Position numbers and translations under genes: made by a program
The notes under the pieces: model-generated
What the model saw: the letters and a program-made list of their open reading frames with translations, nothing else
What the model was told of the DNA's origin: nothing
Database searches by the model: none
Shown: piece by piece, positions 17,284 to 25,112 of the stretch
Layout of the letters: every line of letters starts with the position of its first letter
Numbering within the stretch: the first letter of the stretch is position 1
Source: DASTCZ01 sp035308165
Lineage (GTDB): Bacteria; Acidobacteriota; Terriglobia; Acidiferrales; UBA7541
DNA: 64,000 bases
Direction: 5' to 3'
Assembly (NCBI GenBank): GCA_035308165.1
Contig: DATGHC010000018.1
Span: 1-64,000 of the forward strand

Positions 17284-18279
17284 ATGCCATCAGCATCACA
17301 AGTACGAGATACCAGGCAATCTTCGGCAAGCCCCGCGGCCGAAGTGAGCGTGATCATTCCCGCTTACAATGTCTCCAAATACATTGGGGAGGCGCTCGAT
17401 TCTGTTTTCAAGCAAACATTCCAAGGCTTCGAGGTCATCGTTGTAAACGATGGCTCGCCGGATACCGAACAATTGGAAAGAGTTCTGGAGAATTATCACG
17501 ATCGCATCCTCTATCTGACGCAGGAACACAAAGGTCTCGCGGGGGCCCGCAATACAGCCATTCGAGCGGCGCGCGGAAATTATGTGGCGCTGCTGGATGC
17601 GGACGATTTCTGGGAACCCGAGTACCTGGCAGTGCAGCTGGACTACCTGCATAAAAATCCGGACATGGACGTGGTGTCCTGCAACAGCCGCTTTTTCGGG
17701 GACAAGACGTACGCCGGGCGAACTTTCATGGATGTTTTTCCCTCCGACGGGCCCGTGACCTTTGAGAGCCTGGTGACGCGGAAATGCAACGTGTTTGTTT
17801 CCGTGACGGCGCGACGAGAGGCCATTGAACAATCCGGTCTATTTGACGAGTCGCTGATGTCTTGTGAAGACTATGACCTGTGGCTACGACTCGCGGCGGA
17901 TGGCCGGCGCATTGGCTACCATCGAAAAGTTCTGGTGAATTACCGGAGGCATGAGGCGAGCCTCTCGGCGGATCCGGTGTGGATGGCGGAAAGAAATTCG
18001 CAGGTGATCGAGAAGTGGCAGCGCGATATTCCGCCGGTGGTGAAGGAATGGTGGCTGCTTGAGGAGCGGCGCACCAGAAATGTCGCGGAAGCTAACTACT
18101 GGAGGGCCAGGCAAGCGTTCGCGCGCGGAGATGTGACAACGGCGGTGGAGTGCTTCAAGAAAGCCAATGAAGTGTTGCGGAGTCCCAAACTGAAAGGGAC
18201 AATCTTTTGTCTGCAGACAATGCCAAATCTGGCCCTGCGGGCGCACAAGATTAAGCGAAAACTGAAATCAATAGGCTAA
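17284..18279 (+). CDS. Family 2 glycosyltransferase (GT-A fold)
   Basis: About 331 residues. The ATG at 17284 is preferred since AAAGG lies 8 nt upstream; a GTG at 17266 in the same frame is possible. The GT-A core is plain: VSVIIPAYNVSKYIGEALDS, VVNDGSPDTE, HKGLAGARNTAIRAARG, LLDADDFW (DxD-type metal site), and SCEDYDLWLRLA (ED acceptor motif). The C-terminal ~90 residues are helical with a basic end, without transmembrane segments. It transfers a sugar from a nucleotide donor to an unknown acceptor, probably in surface-polysaccharide assembly. No other glycan genes adjoin it. Confidence 0.85.
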   Translation: MPSASQVRDTRQSSASPAAEVSVIIPAYNVSKYIGEALDSVFKQTFQGFEVIVVNDGSPDTEQLERVLENYHDRILYLTQEHKGLAGARNTAIRAARGNYVALLDADDFWEPEYLAVQLDYLHKNPDMDVVSCNSRFFGDKTYAGRTFMDVFPSDGPVTFESLVTRKCNVFVSVTARREAIEQSGLFDESLMSCEDYDLWLRLAADGRRIGYHRKVLVNYRRHEASLSADPVWMAERNSQVIEKWQRDIPPVVKEWWLLEERRTRNVAEANYWRARQAFARGDVTTAVECFKKANEVLRSPKLKGTIFCLQTMPNLALRAHKIKRKLKSIG

Positions 18280-18408
18280 GGGTCCCGTTGCAGGATTGAG
18301 CCGGAGATGCGCAGTCGGCGTTGGGTCAACAGCCAATGTCCGGCCTCTCGATTTCTTTCCTTTTCCATCCGTCCAAGTTTTTCCGGATAAGTCCACCGCC
18401 CGGATTCT

Positions 18409-18843
18409 TCAGCCAAGAAATGACTTGAGAGTATCAACCAGTTTCACGGCAAAAGGAATGGACTCACCCAAGCGCGTCGAGAATTCCGATTCCCCAAGGA
18501 CCTCGATACAAAGTCTGGATGCTTGACACAGAATCGCCATCTCTTCGTTGGAAAGCCCAATCTTCCGTGAATCGCCATCTTTCAGGGAGGCACGAAATGC
18601 AGTGTTCAGCTTCTCCCACAATTGCTTGACACGTTCGGCCGGCGCGCCAACTTGTCCTTCAAAGTCCTTGACGGGAAATCCGTTCAGAATTTCGTTCAGA
18701 CTATCCATAAAATACGCAATTTCGGCTTTCGATGGCTCGAAAACGTATTCATTGGCGATGTACTGCTTCATTTGCATGGGTCGTAGATTGGCCGCACTTT
18801 GATTGAGCTTTTTTCTGACCTCCAACGCAGGGGATGATAGCAC
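18409..18843 (-). CDS. Hypothetical helical protein
   Basis: 144 residues from a GTG; the start is uncertain because no ribosome-binding site is visible. Composition is typical of a real soluble helical protein (EIAYFMDSLNEILNGF, RVKQLWEKLNTAFRASLKD, NEEMAILCQASRLCIEVLG). No signal peptide, membrane segment or known motif. It lies 38 bp downstream of the secreted-protein gene on the same strand and may be in an operon with it. Confidence 0.5.
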   Translation of the reverse strand: MLSSPALEVRKKLNQSAANLRPMQMKQYIANEYVFEPSKAEIAYFMDSLNEILNGFPVKDFEGQVGAPAERVKQLWEKLNTAFRASLKDGDSRKIGLSNEEMAILCQASRLCIEVLGESEFSTRLGESIPFAVKLVDTLKSFLG

Positions 18844-18881
18844 TAGAGAGATTCAGGAGAGCATGATTTGCGGGCTTTTGG

Positions 18882-19766
18882 TTATTCGCGCGGCGTAGCA
18901 GCGGTCCTGCTGGCGGATTCCGTGGAATCCAATCTGGTGACACGCGCGGCGTCAACCAAAGTAGCCGTGGATGGGACCGGTTTGTAATCGAAGTTGTGCT
19001 GGTCTTGTTTCACGCTGATGGTCTTGAAAAACAGCGCTTTCCCATTCATATGCACATCAAGATCAGTCATCTCCCAGAAGCCCGAGCCGACATCCTGTTG
19101 AGTGACAGAAAAAGCTCCGCCTTCATCCAGATGCCCGAGTATTCCCCAGCCAAATTTTACCGGGCCGAGAAGTCGCCCTTCCATATGCGCCAGCCGCTTC
19201 GCCGCAGGGTCAAACCAAATGGCGCCTGCGAGTTCGTGAAACACCTGGCTTTCGTGGTCTGTGGAATGAAAGGCCGGGTCTGGAGTGAAATTCAGCTTGA
19301 TGAGGCCATTTTCGGTTGAAGCGTATTGATAGCGAAACGCGTTTGGAAGCATCCTGAGCAGGCGCAACTCTTTTTGCTGGTCCTCCCACCTTTCCTGTTC
19401 TTCGGCTTGGATTTGCTTTGGATCCGAAATCAGTTTTGCGATACGGACATCTTCGGTCCGCGCTTGCTCGGCCGTCAAAGGTTGGCCATTGATGGCGATC
19501 AAACGGTCGATGTCGCCCCGTTCGGTCTCAAAAACGGCGAGGGTGTCGCGGCGTCCGTATTCATCTTTGTCTTGCTTGAATTGCCACAGGCTATGATCCT
19601 GCCGCTGTTCGTTCAGCTCATTGGAGATGATTTCTTGGACGAATTGTTGTTCGTGCCCCCGGACGACTGCGGCGGGATCGTTTGTCTGTTGGGGAGAAGA
19701 GGGCAACGATGGACCGAGGAGGATGAATGCAATTGCCACAGCGCAGGAGCTGGCGATCGTGCGCAT
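18882..19766 (-). CDS. Secreted protein of unknown function
   Basis: 294 residues with a signal peptide (SSCAVAIAFILLGPSLP, cut near residue 25). The mature part has a charged N-terminal half (QEIISNELNEQRQDHSLWQF, EEQERWEDQQKELRLLRMLP) and a beta-rich C-terminal half (RLLGPVKFGWGILGHLD, SGFWEMTDLDVHMNGKALFF). Similar proteins are frequent in acidobacterial genomes but have no assigned role. The C-terminal pattern resembles outer-membrane lipoprotein-carrier-like or DUF sheets; this is only an impression. Confidence 0.6.
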   Translation of the reverse strand: MRTIASSCAVAIAFILLGPSLPSSPQQTNDPAAVVRGHEQQFVQEIISNELNEQRQDHSLWQFKQDKDEYGRRDTLAVFETERGDIDRLIAINGQPLTAEQARTEDVRIAKLISDPKQIQAEEQERWEDQQKELRLLRMLPNAFRYQYASTENGLIKLNFTPDPAFHSTDHESQVFHELAGAIWFDPAAKRLAHMEGRLLGPVKFGWGILGHLDEGGAFSVTQQDVGSGFWEMTDLDVHMNGKALFFKTISVKQDQHNFDYKPVPSTATLVDAARVTRLDSTESASRTAATPRE

Positions 19767-19913
19767 AAAGATCCCGTAGACCTATTTTAAACCCAACGGC
19801 GAGAAGAGCAAACGGCAATGTAGAGCAGTCGCGGCCGTGGACTGATGACGGTGGCGCCTACTCGGAGAACGAGGAGAGAGCCGCGGAATTTGGGCGAAAA
19901 TTGGGGCGCAGTT

Positions 19914-19922
19914 TGCTATAAA
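19914..19922 (+). promoter_or_regulatory. Extended -10 element before metalloprotease 1
   Basis: TGCTATAAA, an extended -10 with one mismatch to TATAAT. A transcript would begin about 30 nt before the ATG at 19958. No clear -35. Confidence 0.4.
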
Positions 19923-19957
19923 GCTTGAATCTTGTAAGGACACTTGAGGGGGATGCG

Positions 19958-22498
19958 ATGCGGCGAACTTGGATGATTTGTTTATTGACGATGCTGACGG
20001 GTACAGCGGCGCTGGCGCGGGAGGCGCGCGGGCAGGGCGGCGCCGCGCAGGGAGCGCCAATGCAAAACGCGGCGGCCCAGGGGCGCGGAGGGGCGGATGC
20101 GAATGCGTCACTTCCCACGATTGCAGCGAAGACCGTGGGGATGCAGAAATTTGACGGGTACTTTCCGTTTTATTGGGATGCGCGCGGCGGGAAGATTTGG
20201 CTGGCGATTGACAAGTGGGACCTGGAGTTTTTGTACACCGAGTCGCTCCCGGCGGGACTGGGGTCGAATGACGTGGGGTTGGACCGCGGGCAGGGCGGGC
20301 GCGCGCACGTTGTGAAATTCACGCGGTCGGGGCCGCGGGTGCTGCTGGTCGCGTCGAACTACGGATTTCGCGCGAACACCAATGACCCGGACCAGAAGCG
20401 CGGGGTGGAGGAGTCATTTGCGGTGTCGGCGCTGTGGGGATTTGATGTGGCGGCGGAGGACGCTGGAGGGGCGGTCTTGGTGGATGCGACGAATTTTTTT
20501 CTGCGCGACTCGCACAGCGTGATCGCCACACTGAAGCGCACGCAACAGGGAACTTTCCGGTTGGATGCGACTCGCTCGGCATTCTACTTGCCGGGGACGA
20601 AAAACTTTCCCAAGAATACAGAGGTGGAAGTGACGCTCACTTTTACGAGCGACGAGCCGGGTAACTACGTCCGCCAGGTTACGCCCGACGCCACGGCGGT
20701 CACGGTGCGCGAGCACCAGTCGCTGATCGAATTGCCCGGGCCGGGATTCAAGCCCAGGGTTTACGATCCGCGGTCGAGCTTCTTCGGGATCAGTTATATG
20801 GATTTCGCCGCGCCGGTGAGCGAGTCGGTGGAAAAGAGATTCATCGCGCGTCACCGCCTGGAGAAGAAGGATCCCAATGCAGCCGTGAGCGAGCCAGTGC
20901 GGCCGATTGTTTATTACCTGGACCGGGGCGCGCCGGAGCCGATCCGGTCGGCGCTGCTGGAGGGAGCGAACTGGTGGGCGCAAGCGTTCGAGGCCGCCGG
21001 ATTCAAGAACGCGTTTCGAGTGGAGCTGATGCCGGAAGGAATGGACCCAATGGACATCCGCTACAACGTGATCCAGTGGGTGCATCGAGCGACGCGCGGA
21101 TGGTCGTATGGAGGATCGGTGACCGATCCGCGGACGGGGGAAATTATCAAAGGCCAGGTGACCTTAGGGTCGCTGCGTGCGAGGCAGGATTATCTGATCG
21201 CGGAAGGGCTGACCGCGCCATACGAAAAGGGGAAAACGGTTTCACCGGCGTTGATGAACATGGTGCTGGCGCGGATGCGTCAGCTTGCGGCGCACGAAGT
21301 GGGGCACACTCTTGGGCTGGCGCACAATTACTCTGCGAGCACGGTGAACCGCGCTTCGGTGATGGATTATCCGCCGCCGGACATTTCGCTCGATGCCAAC
21401 GGAGTGCCGGACCTTTCCAATGCTTACGCGACGGGGATTGGCGCGTGGGACAAGGTGTCCATAACGTTTGGGTATTCGCAATTTGCGCCGGGGGCGGATG
21501 AGGCCGCGGCGCTGAACAAAATTATGAACGATGCCTATTCAGGCGGGCAGCGGTATTTAACGGACCAGGATGCGAGGCCTGCTTCTGCTGCGAGTCCCTA
21601 TGCTCATTTGTGGGACACGGGAGGCAACGCTGTCAGCGAGCTGGACCGGATAATGAAGGTGCGGGCGGCGGCTCTGAAGCGTTTCGGGGAGAATAACATC
21701 CGCGAAGGCGCTCCGATGGCCACGCTGGAGGATGTGCTGGTGCCTATATATATGATGCACCGGTACCAGGTGGAAGCGGCGGCGAAGGTGCTGGGAAGCG
21801 TGGACTACTCGTTTGCGCTGCGAGGGGATGCGCTGACGCCGAACAAGCCGGTGCCACCGGCGGAGCAGAGGAAGGCGCTTGATGCGGTGCTGGCTACCCT
21901 GACTCCTGCGGCGCTGGCGCTGCCGGAATCGCTGCTGAAGATGATTCCGCCGCGGCCGCCGGACTATCCGCAGAGCCGCGAACTTTTCCGGCGGCGGACG
22001 GCTCCGGTGTTTGACGCGCTGGCTCCGGCGGAGGCGATTGCCACGCACACGGTTGCGTTTTTGTTTGATCCGGAGCGGGCCGAGCGGCTGGTGGAATATA
22101 ACGCGCTGGATTCACAGGCTCCGGGATTTGGCGAGGTGGTCGACCGGGTTCTGGCGGCGACGTGGAAGGCTCCGCACGCGGCGGGATATGCAGGGCAGAT
22201 ACAGAACGTGGTGAATCAGGTGGTTTTGTACGACATGATGACGCTGGCGGCCGACCAGAATGCCGGAAGCCAGGCGCGCGCGATTGCGGCGTTCAAGCTC
22301 AACGAGCTGAAGAAGTGGCTCGATGGGCAGGCCTCAACAGGAGCGGACGGGGATTGGCGCGCGGCGTGTTTTTATTCGGCGGAGCAGATTGGGAGATTCC
22401 AGAAGGATCCGAAGCAATTTGATTTGACTCGGCCGGTGGTGCCGCCGGATGGGATGCCGATTGGGATGGATGATGATTGGGACTGGGATGGGAACTGA
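19958..22498 (+). CDS. Large secreted zinc metalloprotease 1 (DUF5117/DUF4953 type)
   Basis: 846 residues. The ATG at 19958 has GAGGGGG 5-6 nt upstream and starts a signal peptide (MRRTWMICLLTMLTGTAALA). The zinc-binding motif AAHEVGHTLGLAHN near residue 445 is the extended HExxHxxxxxH of metzincins, with a downstream MDYPPPD Met-turn-like segment. Upstream regions match the DUF5117-type beta domain (DGYFPFYWDARGGKIWLAID), with a YLDRGAPEPIRSALLEGANW helix typical of this family. The C-terminus is acidic (DDDWDWDGN). It should be periplasmic or extracellular; substrates are unknown. A second full-length family member lies at 30494. Its last ~120 bp are duplicated at 22891-23058. Confidence 0.85.
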   Translation: MRRTWMICLLTMLTGTAALAREARGQGGAAQGAPMQNAAAQGRGGADANASLPTIAAKTVGMQKFDGYFPFYWDARGGKIWLAIDKWDLEFLYTESLPAGLGSNDVGLDRGQGGRAHVVKFTRSGPRVLLVASNYGFRANTNDPDQKRGVEESFAVSALWGFDVAAEDAGGAVLVDATNFFLRDSHSVIATLKRTQQGTFRLDATRSAFYLPGTKNFPKNTEVEVTLTFTSDEPGNYVRQVTPDATAVTVREHQSLIELPGPGFKPRVYDPRSSFFGISYMDFAAPVSESVEKRFIARHRLEKKDPNAAVSEPVRPIVYYLDRGAPEPIRSALLEGANWWAQAFEAAGFKNAFRVELMPEGMDPMDIRYNVIQWVHRATRGWSYGGSVTDPRTGEIIKGQVTLGSLRARQDYLIAEGLTAPYEKGKTVSPALMNMVLARMRQLAAHEVGHTLGLAHNYSASTVNRASVMDYPPPDISLDANGVPDLSNAYATGIGAWDKVSITFGYSQFAPGADEAAALNKIMNDAYSGGQRYLTDQDARPASAASPYAHLWDTGGNAVSELDRIMKVRAAALKRFGENNIREGAPMATLEDVLVPIYMMHRYQVEAAAKVLGSVDYSFALRGDALTPNKPVPPAEQRKALDAVLATLTPAALALPESLLKMIPPRPPDYPQSRELFRRRTAPVFDALAPAEAIATHTVAFLFDPERAERLVEYNALDSQAPGFGEVVDRVLAATWKAPHAAGYAGQIQNVVNQVVLYDMMTLAADQNAGSQARAIAAFKLNELKKWLDGQASTGADGDWRAACFYSAEQIGRFQKDPKQFDLTRPVVPPDGMPIGMDDDWDWDGN
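22375..22498 (+). repeat. Duplicated 3' end of metalloprotease 1, original copy
   Basis: This tail reappears at about 22934-23058, including a shared block of more than 30 identical bases (GGGAGATTCCAGAAGGATCC and onward) and an identical end GATGATGATTGGGACTGGGA. About a dozen differences over ~124 bp show the duplication is not recent. Confidence 0.85.
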
Positions 22499-22519
22499 AA
22501 TGGGGTACCTGGAGGGATC

Positions 22520-22876
22520 ATGGGGGCGCATAGCTGGATGGAAAAAAGTAAGAAAATGGAAAAGATCATTCCCATTCCACCGACGTCGGTAGTCCGACTC
22601 TCAAACGCTCCCAGGAACACACCACGTTGGCGTAAGGACCTGGGCCGCATATTTCGAGTAGGCTACTATTCCCGGCAAGATGGATTGGATTGCGTGTGGC
22701 TCGTGAACGACGAAGGCAAGTATGAGCAAACCACAGACCACGGCGACTTATTCAAATACTTTGACGTCATTCACTTAGCCAACGAGAAGAGCTTGTATGG
22801 CCGCGGCAAGCCACCATTTCCGTTCATCCGGCCTGCTGACAAAAGAAAATCCAAGCGCCGTGTCTCTGGCAAGTAA
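22520..22876 (+). CDS. Small basic protein of unknown function between duplicated tails
   Basis: 118 residues. GGAGGG lies 3 nt before the ATG at 22520, which is rather close; in-frame ATGs at codons 7 and 13 are alternatives. The sequence looks like a genuine small domain (RIFRVGYYSRQDGLDCVWLV, DHGDLFKYFDVIHLANEKS) and ends in a basic tail (RPADKRKSKRRVSGK). No family is recognised. It sits in the ~390 bp between the real metalloprotease end and its duplicated copy, which suggests it came in together with the duplication event. Confidence 0.5.
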   Translation: MGAHSWMEKSKKMEKIIPIPPTSVVRLSNAPRNTPRWRKDLGRIFRVGYYSRQDGLDCVWLVNDEGKYEQTTDHGDLFKYFDVIHLANEKSLYGRGKPPFPFIRPADKRKSKRRVSGK

Positions 22877-22890
22877 GATCTGAAAAGGTG

Positions 22891-23058
22891 ATGACGCCAG
22901 CTCTCGATGAGGAATGCCACGCCGCTTACTCTTATCACGCGGAACAGATAGGGAGATTCCAGAAGGATCCGAAGCAATTTGATTTGACGCGGCCAACCGT
23001 GCCCCCTGATGGGATGCCAATTGGCGCGGATGATGATTGGGACTGGGATGGGAACTGA
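22891..23058 (+). pseudogene. Duplicated C-terminal fragment of metalloprotease (55 codons)
   Basis: An intact 55-codon frame from an ATG, with AAAAGG just upstream, ends in the same tail as metalloprotease 1: AEQIGRFQKDPKQFDLTRP, then PPDGMPIG and DDDWDWDGN. The first ~9 codons have no counterpart. It is most likely a leftover of a tandem duplication or of an inserted segment that re-created the 3' end, but the frame is undamaged and could be translated. Its stop overlaps the start of the SDR gene by 11 bp. Confidence 0.75.
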
Positions 23059-23809
23059 GAATCGGGGAAAGGTACTGATTGTTACGGGAGGAAGCAACGG
23101 AATTGGAGCCGCTACGGCACGACTCGCTGCAAGCAGGGGCTATTCGGTATGCATTAATTACAGGCAAAGGAAGATTGATGCCGAGGGTGTCGCAGGAGAA
23201 ATTGAACGGCAGGGAGGGCACGCAATTATTGTTCAGGCGGATGTGAGTGTGGAAGCTGAGGTCGTTAAGCTGTTTGAAACCACCGACGCCAAATTGGGGC
23301 GTGTTTTCGCGCTAGTGAACAATGCCGGCACCCTGGAGAGGCAGATGCGACTCGACTCCATGGAGGCAGCGCGCATACAGCGGGTGTTTGCCACCAACGT
23401 GATCGGGAGTTTTCTGTGCGCGCGCGAGGCCGTGAGAAGAATGTCCACAAAGAAAGGCGGCTCCGGGGGAAGCATCGTAAATATTTCGTCGGGCGCCTCA
23501 CGGCTCGGTTCGCCTGGTGAATACATAGATTATGCGGCGAGCAAAGGAGCGGTGGACACTCTTACGATTGGGCTGGCGAAAGAAGTGGCGGAAGAAGGCA
23601 TCCGCGTGAATGGAGTGAGGCCCGGATTTATTTACACTGACTTGCACGCGAAGGGCGGAGAGCCAGGGCGCGTAGATAGGTTGAAGGTACAGGTGCCGAT
23701 GCAAAGGGGTGGAGAGCCGGAGGAAGTGGCCGCGGCGATATTGTGGTTGCTTTCGAGCGAGGCGTCCTACGTGACAGGGGCGATTGTTGATGTGGGCGGT
23801 GGGAGATAA
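23048..23809 (+). CDS. Short-chain dehydrogenase/reductase (FabG-like)
   Basis: 253 residues from the ATG at 23048. Classical SDR features: KVLIVTGGSNGIGAATARLA (TGxxxGxG cofactor loop), LVNNAGTL (NNAG), a catalytic Ser in VNISSGASR, YAASK (Y-x-x-x-K) and a PGFIYTDLH segment; the C-terminus ends SYVTGAIVDVGGGR. NAD(P)(H)-dependent oxidoreductase of unknown substrate. The start codon lies inside the duplicated metalloprotease tail and overlaps the fragment's stop. The same ATGGGAACTGA occurs at the end of the original metalloprotease copy, so the ancestral order was probably metalloprotease directly overlapping SDR. Confidence 0.85.
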   Translation: MGTENRGKVLIVTGGSNGIGAATARLAASRGYSVCINYRQRKIDAEGVAGEIERQGGHAIIVQADVSVEAEVVKLFETTDAKLGRVFALVNNAGTLERQMRLDSMEAARIQRVFATNVIGSFLCAREAVRRMSTKKGGSGGSIVNISSGASRLGSPGEYIDYAASKGAVDTLTIGLAKEVAEEGIRVNGVRPGFIYTDLHAKGGEPGRVDRLKVQVPMQRGGEPEEVAAAILWLLSSEASYVTGAIVDVGGGR

Positions 23810-23864
23810 GGCTGAAGTGAACATTGCGGGTCGCAGATTCGTCCTTATCGTGCAGTAGAATAAC

Positions 23865-23894
23865 TTGACAATGTAGGTAACAAGCGCATAGGGT
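23865..23894 (+). promoter_or_regulatory. Candidate sigma70 promoter for dprA
   Basis: A perfect -35 TTGACA at 23865-23870, then an 18 bp spacer and a weak -10 TAGGGT at 23889-23894, just before the GTG start of dprA. The weak -10 lowers confidence. Confidence 0.35.
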
Positions 23895-23904
23895 CAGTTT
23901 CACC

Positions 23905-25032
23905 GTGGAACTGGACCAATCCCTCTCTTGGTTGGCGCTAGCATTGACTCCGGGCCTGGGCGCCCGGCTGACCGCGCGAGTGCTGCGCGAATTCGGCACG
24001 CCGGAAGGAGTTTTTGCTGCGTCGCTCACGGCGCTTGAGGCGTGCAATCTTCCGGCAGCGACAGCGCAGAGCATCAATTCCCATGGCGCTTTTTCGGCGG
24101 CGCAGAAGGAATTGGCGCATATCCGGGAGCTGGGTGTGCAGCTTCTGCACTGGGGCGAAAGCGCCTATCCGCAACGGCTTCTGGAGATTTACGACCCCCC
24201 ACCCCTGCTGTATGTGCGTGGAGACATTGAAGTTCTGCGGCGCCATTGCATCTCCATGGTGGGCACGCGACGTCCGTCACCCTACGGGAATCTAATGGCA
24301 GAAAGGCTGGCAAGGGACCTCGCGGATCGCGGCCTAGTTATTGTAAGTGGCCTAGCGAGAGGGATTGACTGCTTGTCGCACCGGGGGGCATGCGCGTCGG
24401 TGCGAGGAGCGACCATCGGCGTGCTGGGCACCGGGATGGACGTGATTTATCCCAAGGAAAACAAGAGGCTCTTTGCCGAGGTGGAGAAACGCGGCGCGCT
24501 GATCAGTGAATTTCCCCTGGGAACGTATCCCGCGCCGGAGAATTTCCCGGTTCGTAACCGAATTGTAGCCGGGATGAGCCTGGGAACTATTGTTGTGGAG
24601 GGCGAGCAATACTCCGGGTCGCTGATAACGGCGCGGCTGGCGATGGAATTCGGAAGGGAAGTGTTCGGGGTGCCCGGGAATGCGACGCAACCTTCCAGCT
24701 TCGCTCCGAATCAATTGGTGAAGCAGGGAGCGAAGCTGGTGACCGGCTGGGAAGACGTGGTGGAAGAGCTTCCCACCGCAATTCGAGCGGAATTATTCCC
24801 TGTAGAGACGCCGGGGGCTGGTGAGCGCGAATCGCTTTTTGCCGAATCACTTGCGCCGGAGCTAAAAAAGCTGTACGACTTATTAAGTACGGACCTGGCG
24901 GCCCATGTCGACGAGTTGGTGGAGAATTCAGGGATGACGTCATCGGCAGTGCTGGCAGGATTGTGTGAACTGGAATTAAAGGGAATCATCCGGCAGATGC
25001 CGGGGAAACAATTCGTAAGAGTCCTGATGTAA
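23905..25032 (+). CDS. dprA: DNA-processing protein DprA
   Basis: 375 residues from a GTG. DprA loads RecA onto incoming single-stranded DNA during natural transformation. The N-terminal ~75 residues form the HhH/SAM-like region (WLALALTPGLGARLTARVLR). The Rossmann core holds SMVGTRRPSPYGNLMAERLA, VSGLARGIDCLSHRGA and the later EGEQYSGSLITARLAMEFGR. A C-terminal winged helix (VDELVENSGMTSSAVLAGLC) is present, giving the full three-domain form. It stands 81 bp before topA on the same strand, the same dprA-topA order as in many bacteria. Confidence 0.93.
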   Translation: MELDQSLSWLALALTPGLGARLTARVLREFGTPEGVFAASLTALEACNLPAATAQSINSHGAFSAAQKELAHIRELGVQLLHWGESAYPQRLLEIYDPPPLLYVRGDIEVLRRHCISMVGTRRPSPYGNLMAERLARDLADRGLVIVSGLARGIDCLSHRGACASVRGATIGVLGTGMDVIYPKENKRLFAEVEKRGALISEFPLGTYPAPENFPVRNRIVAGMSLGTIVVEGEQYSGSLITARLAMEFGREVFGVPGNATQPSSFAPNQLVKQGAKLVTGWEDVVEELPTAIRAELFPVETPGAGERESLFAESLAPELKKLYDLLSTDLAAHVDELVENSGMTSSAVLAGLCELELKGIIRQMPGKQFVRVLM

Positions 25033-25112
25033 ATGAGGATGGAGGAAAGTCGTCAGTAGTTAAAAGGACACACACCTGCCCGTCCCACCGGGTTTCGGTC
25101 TAAAACAATTCC

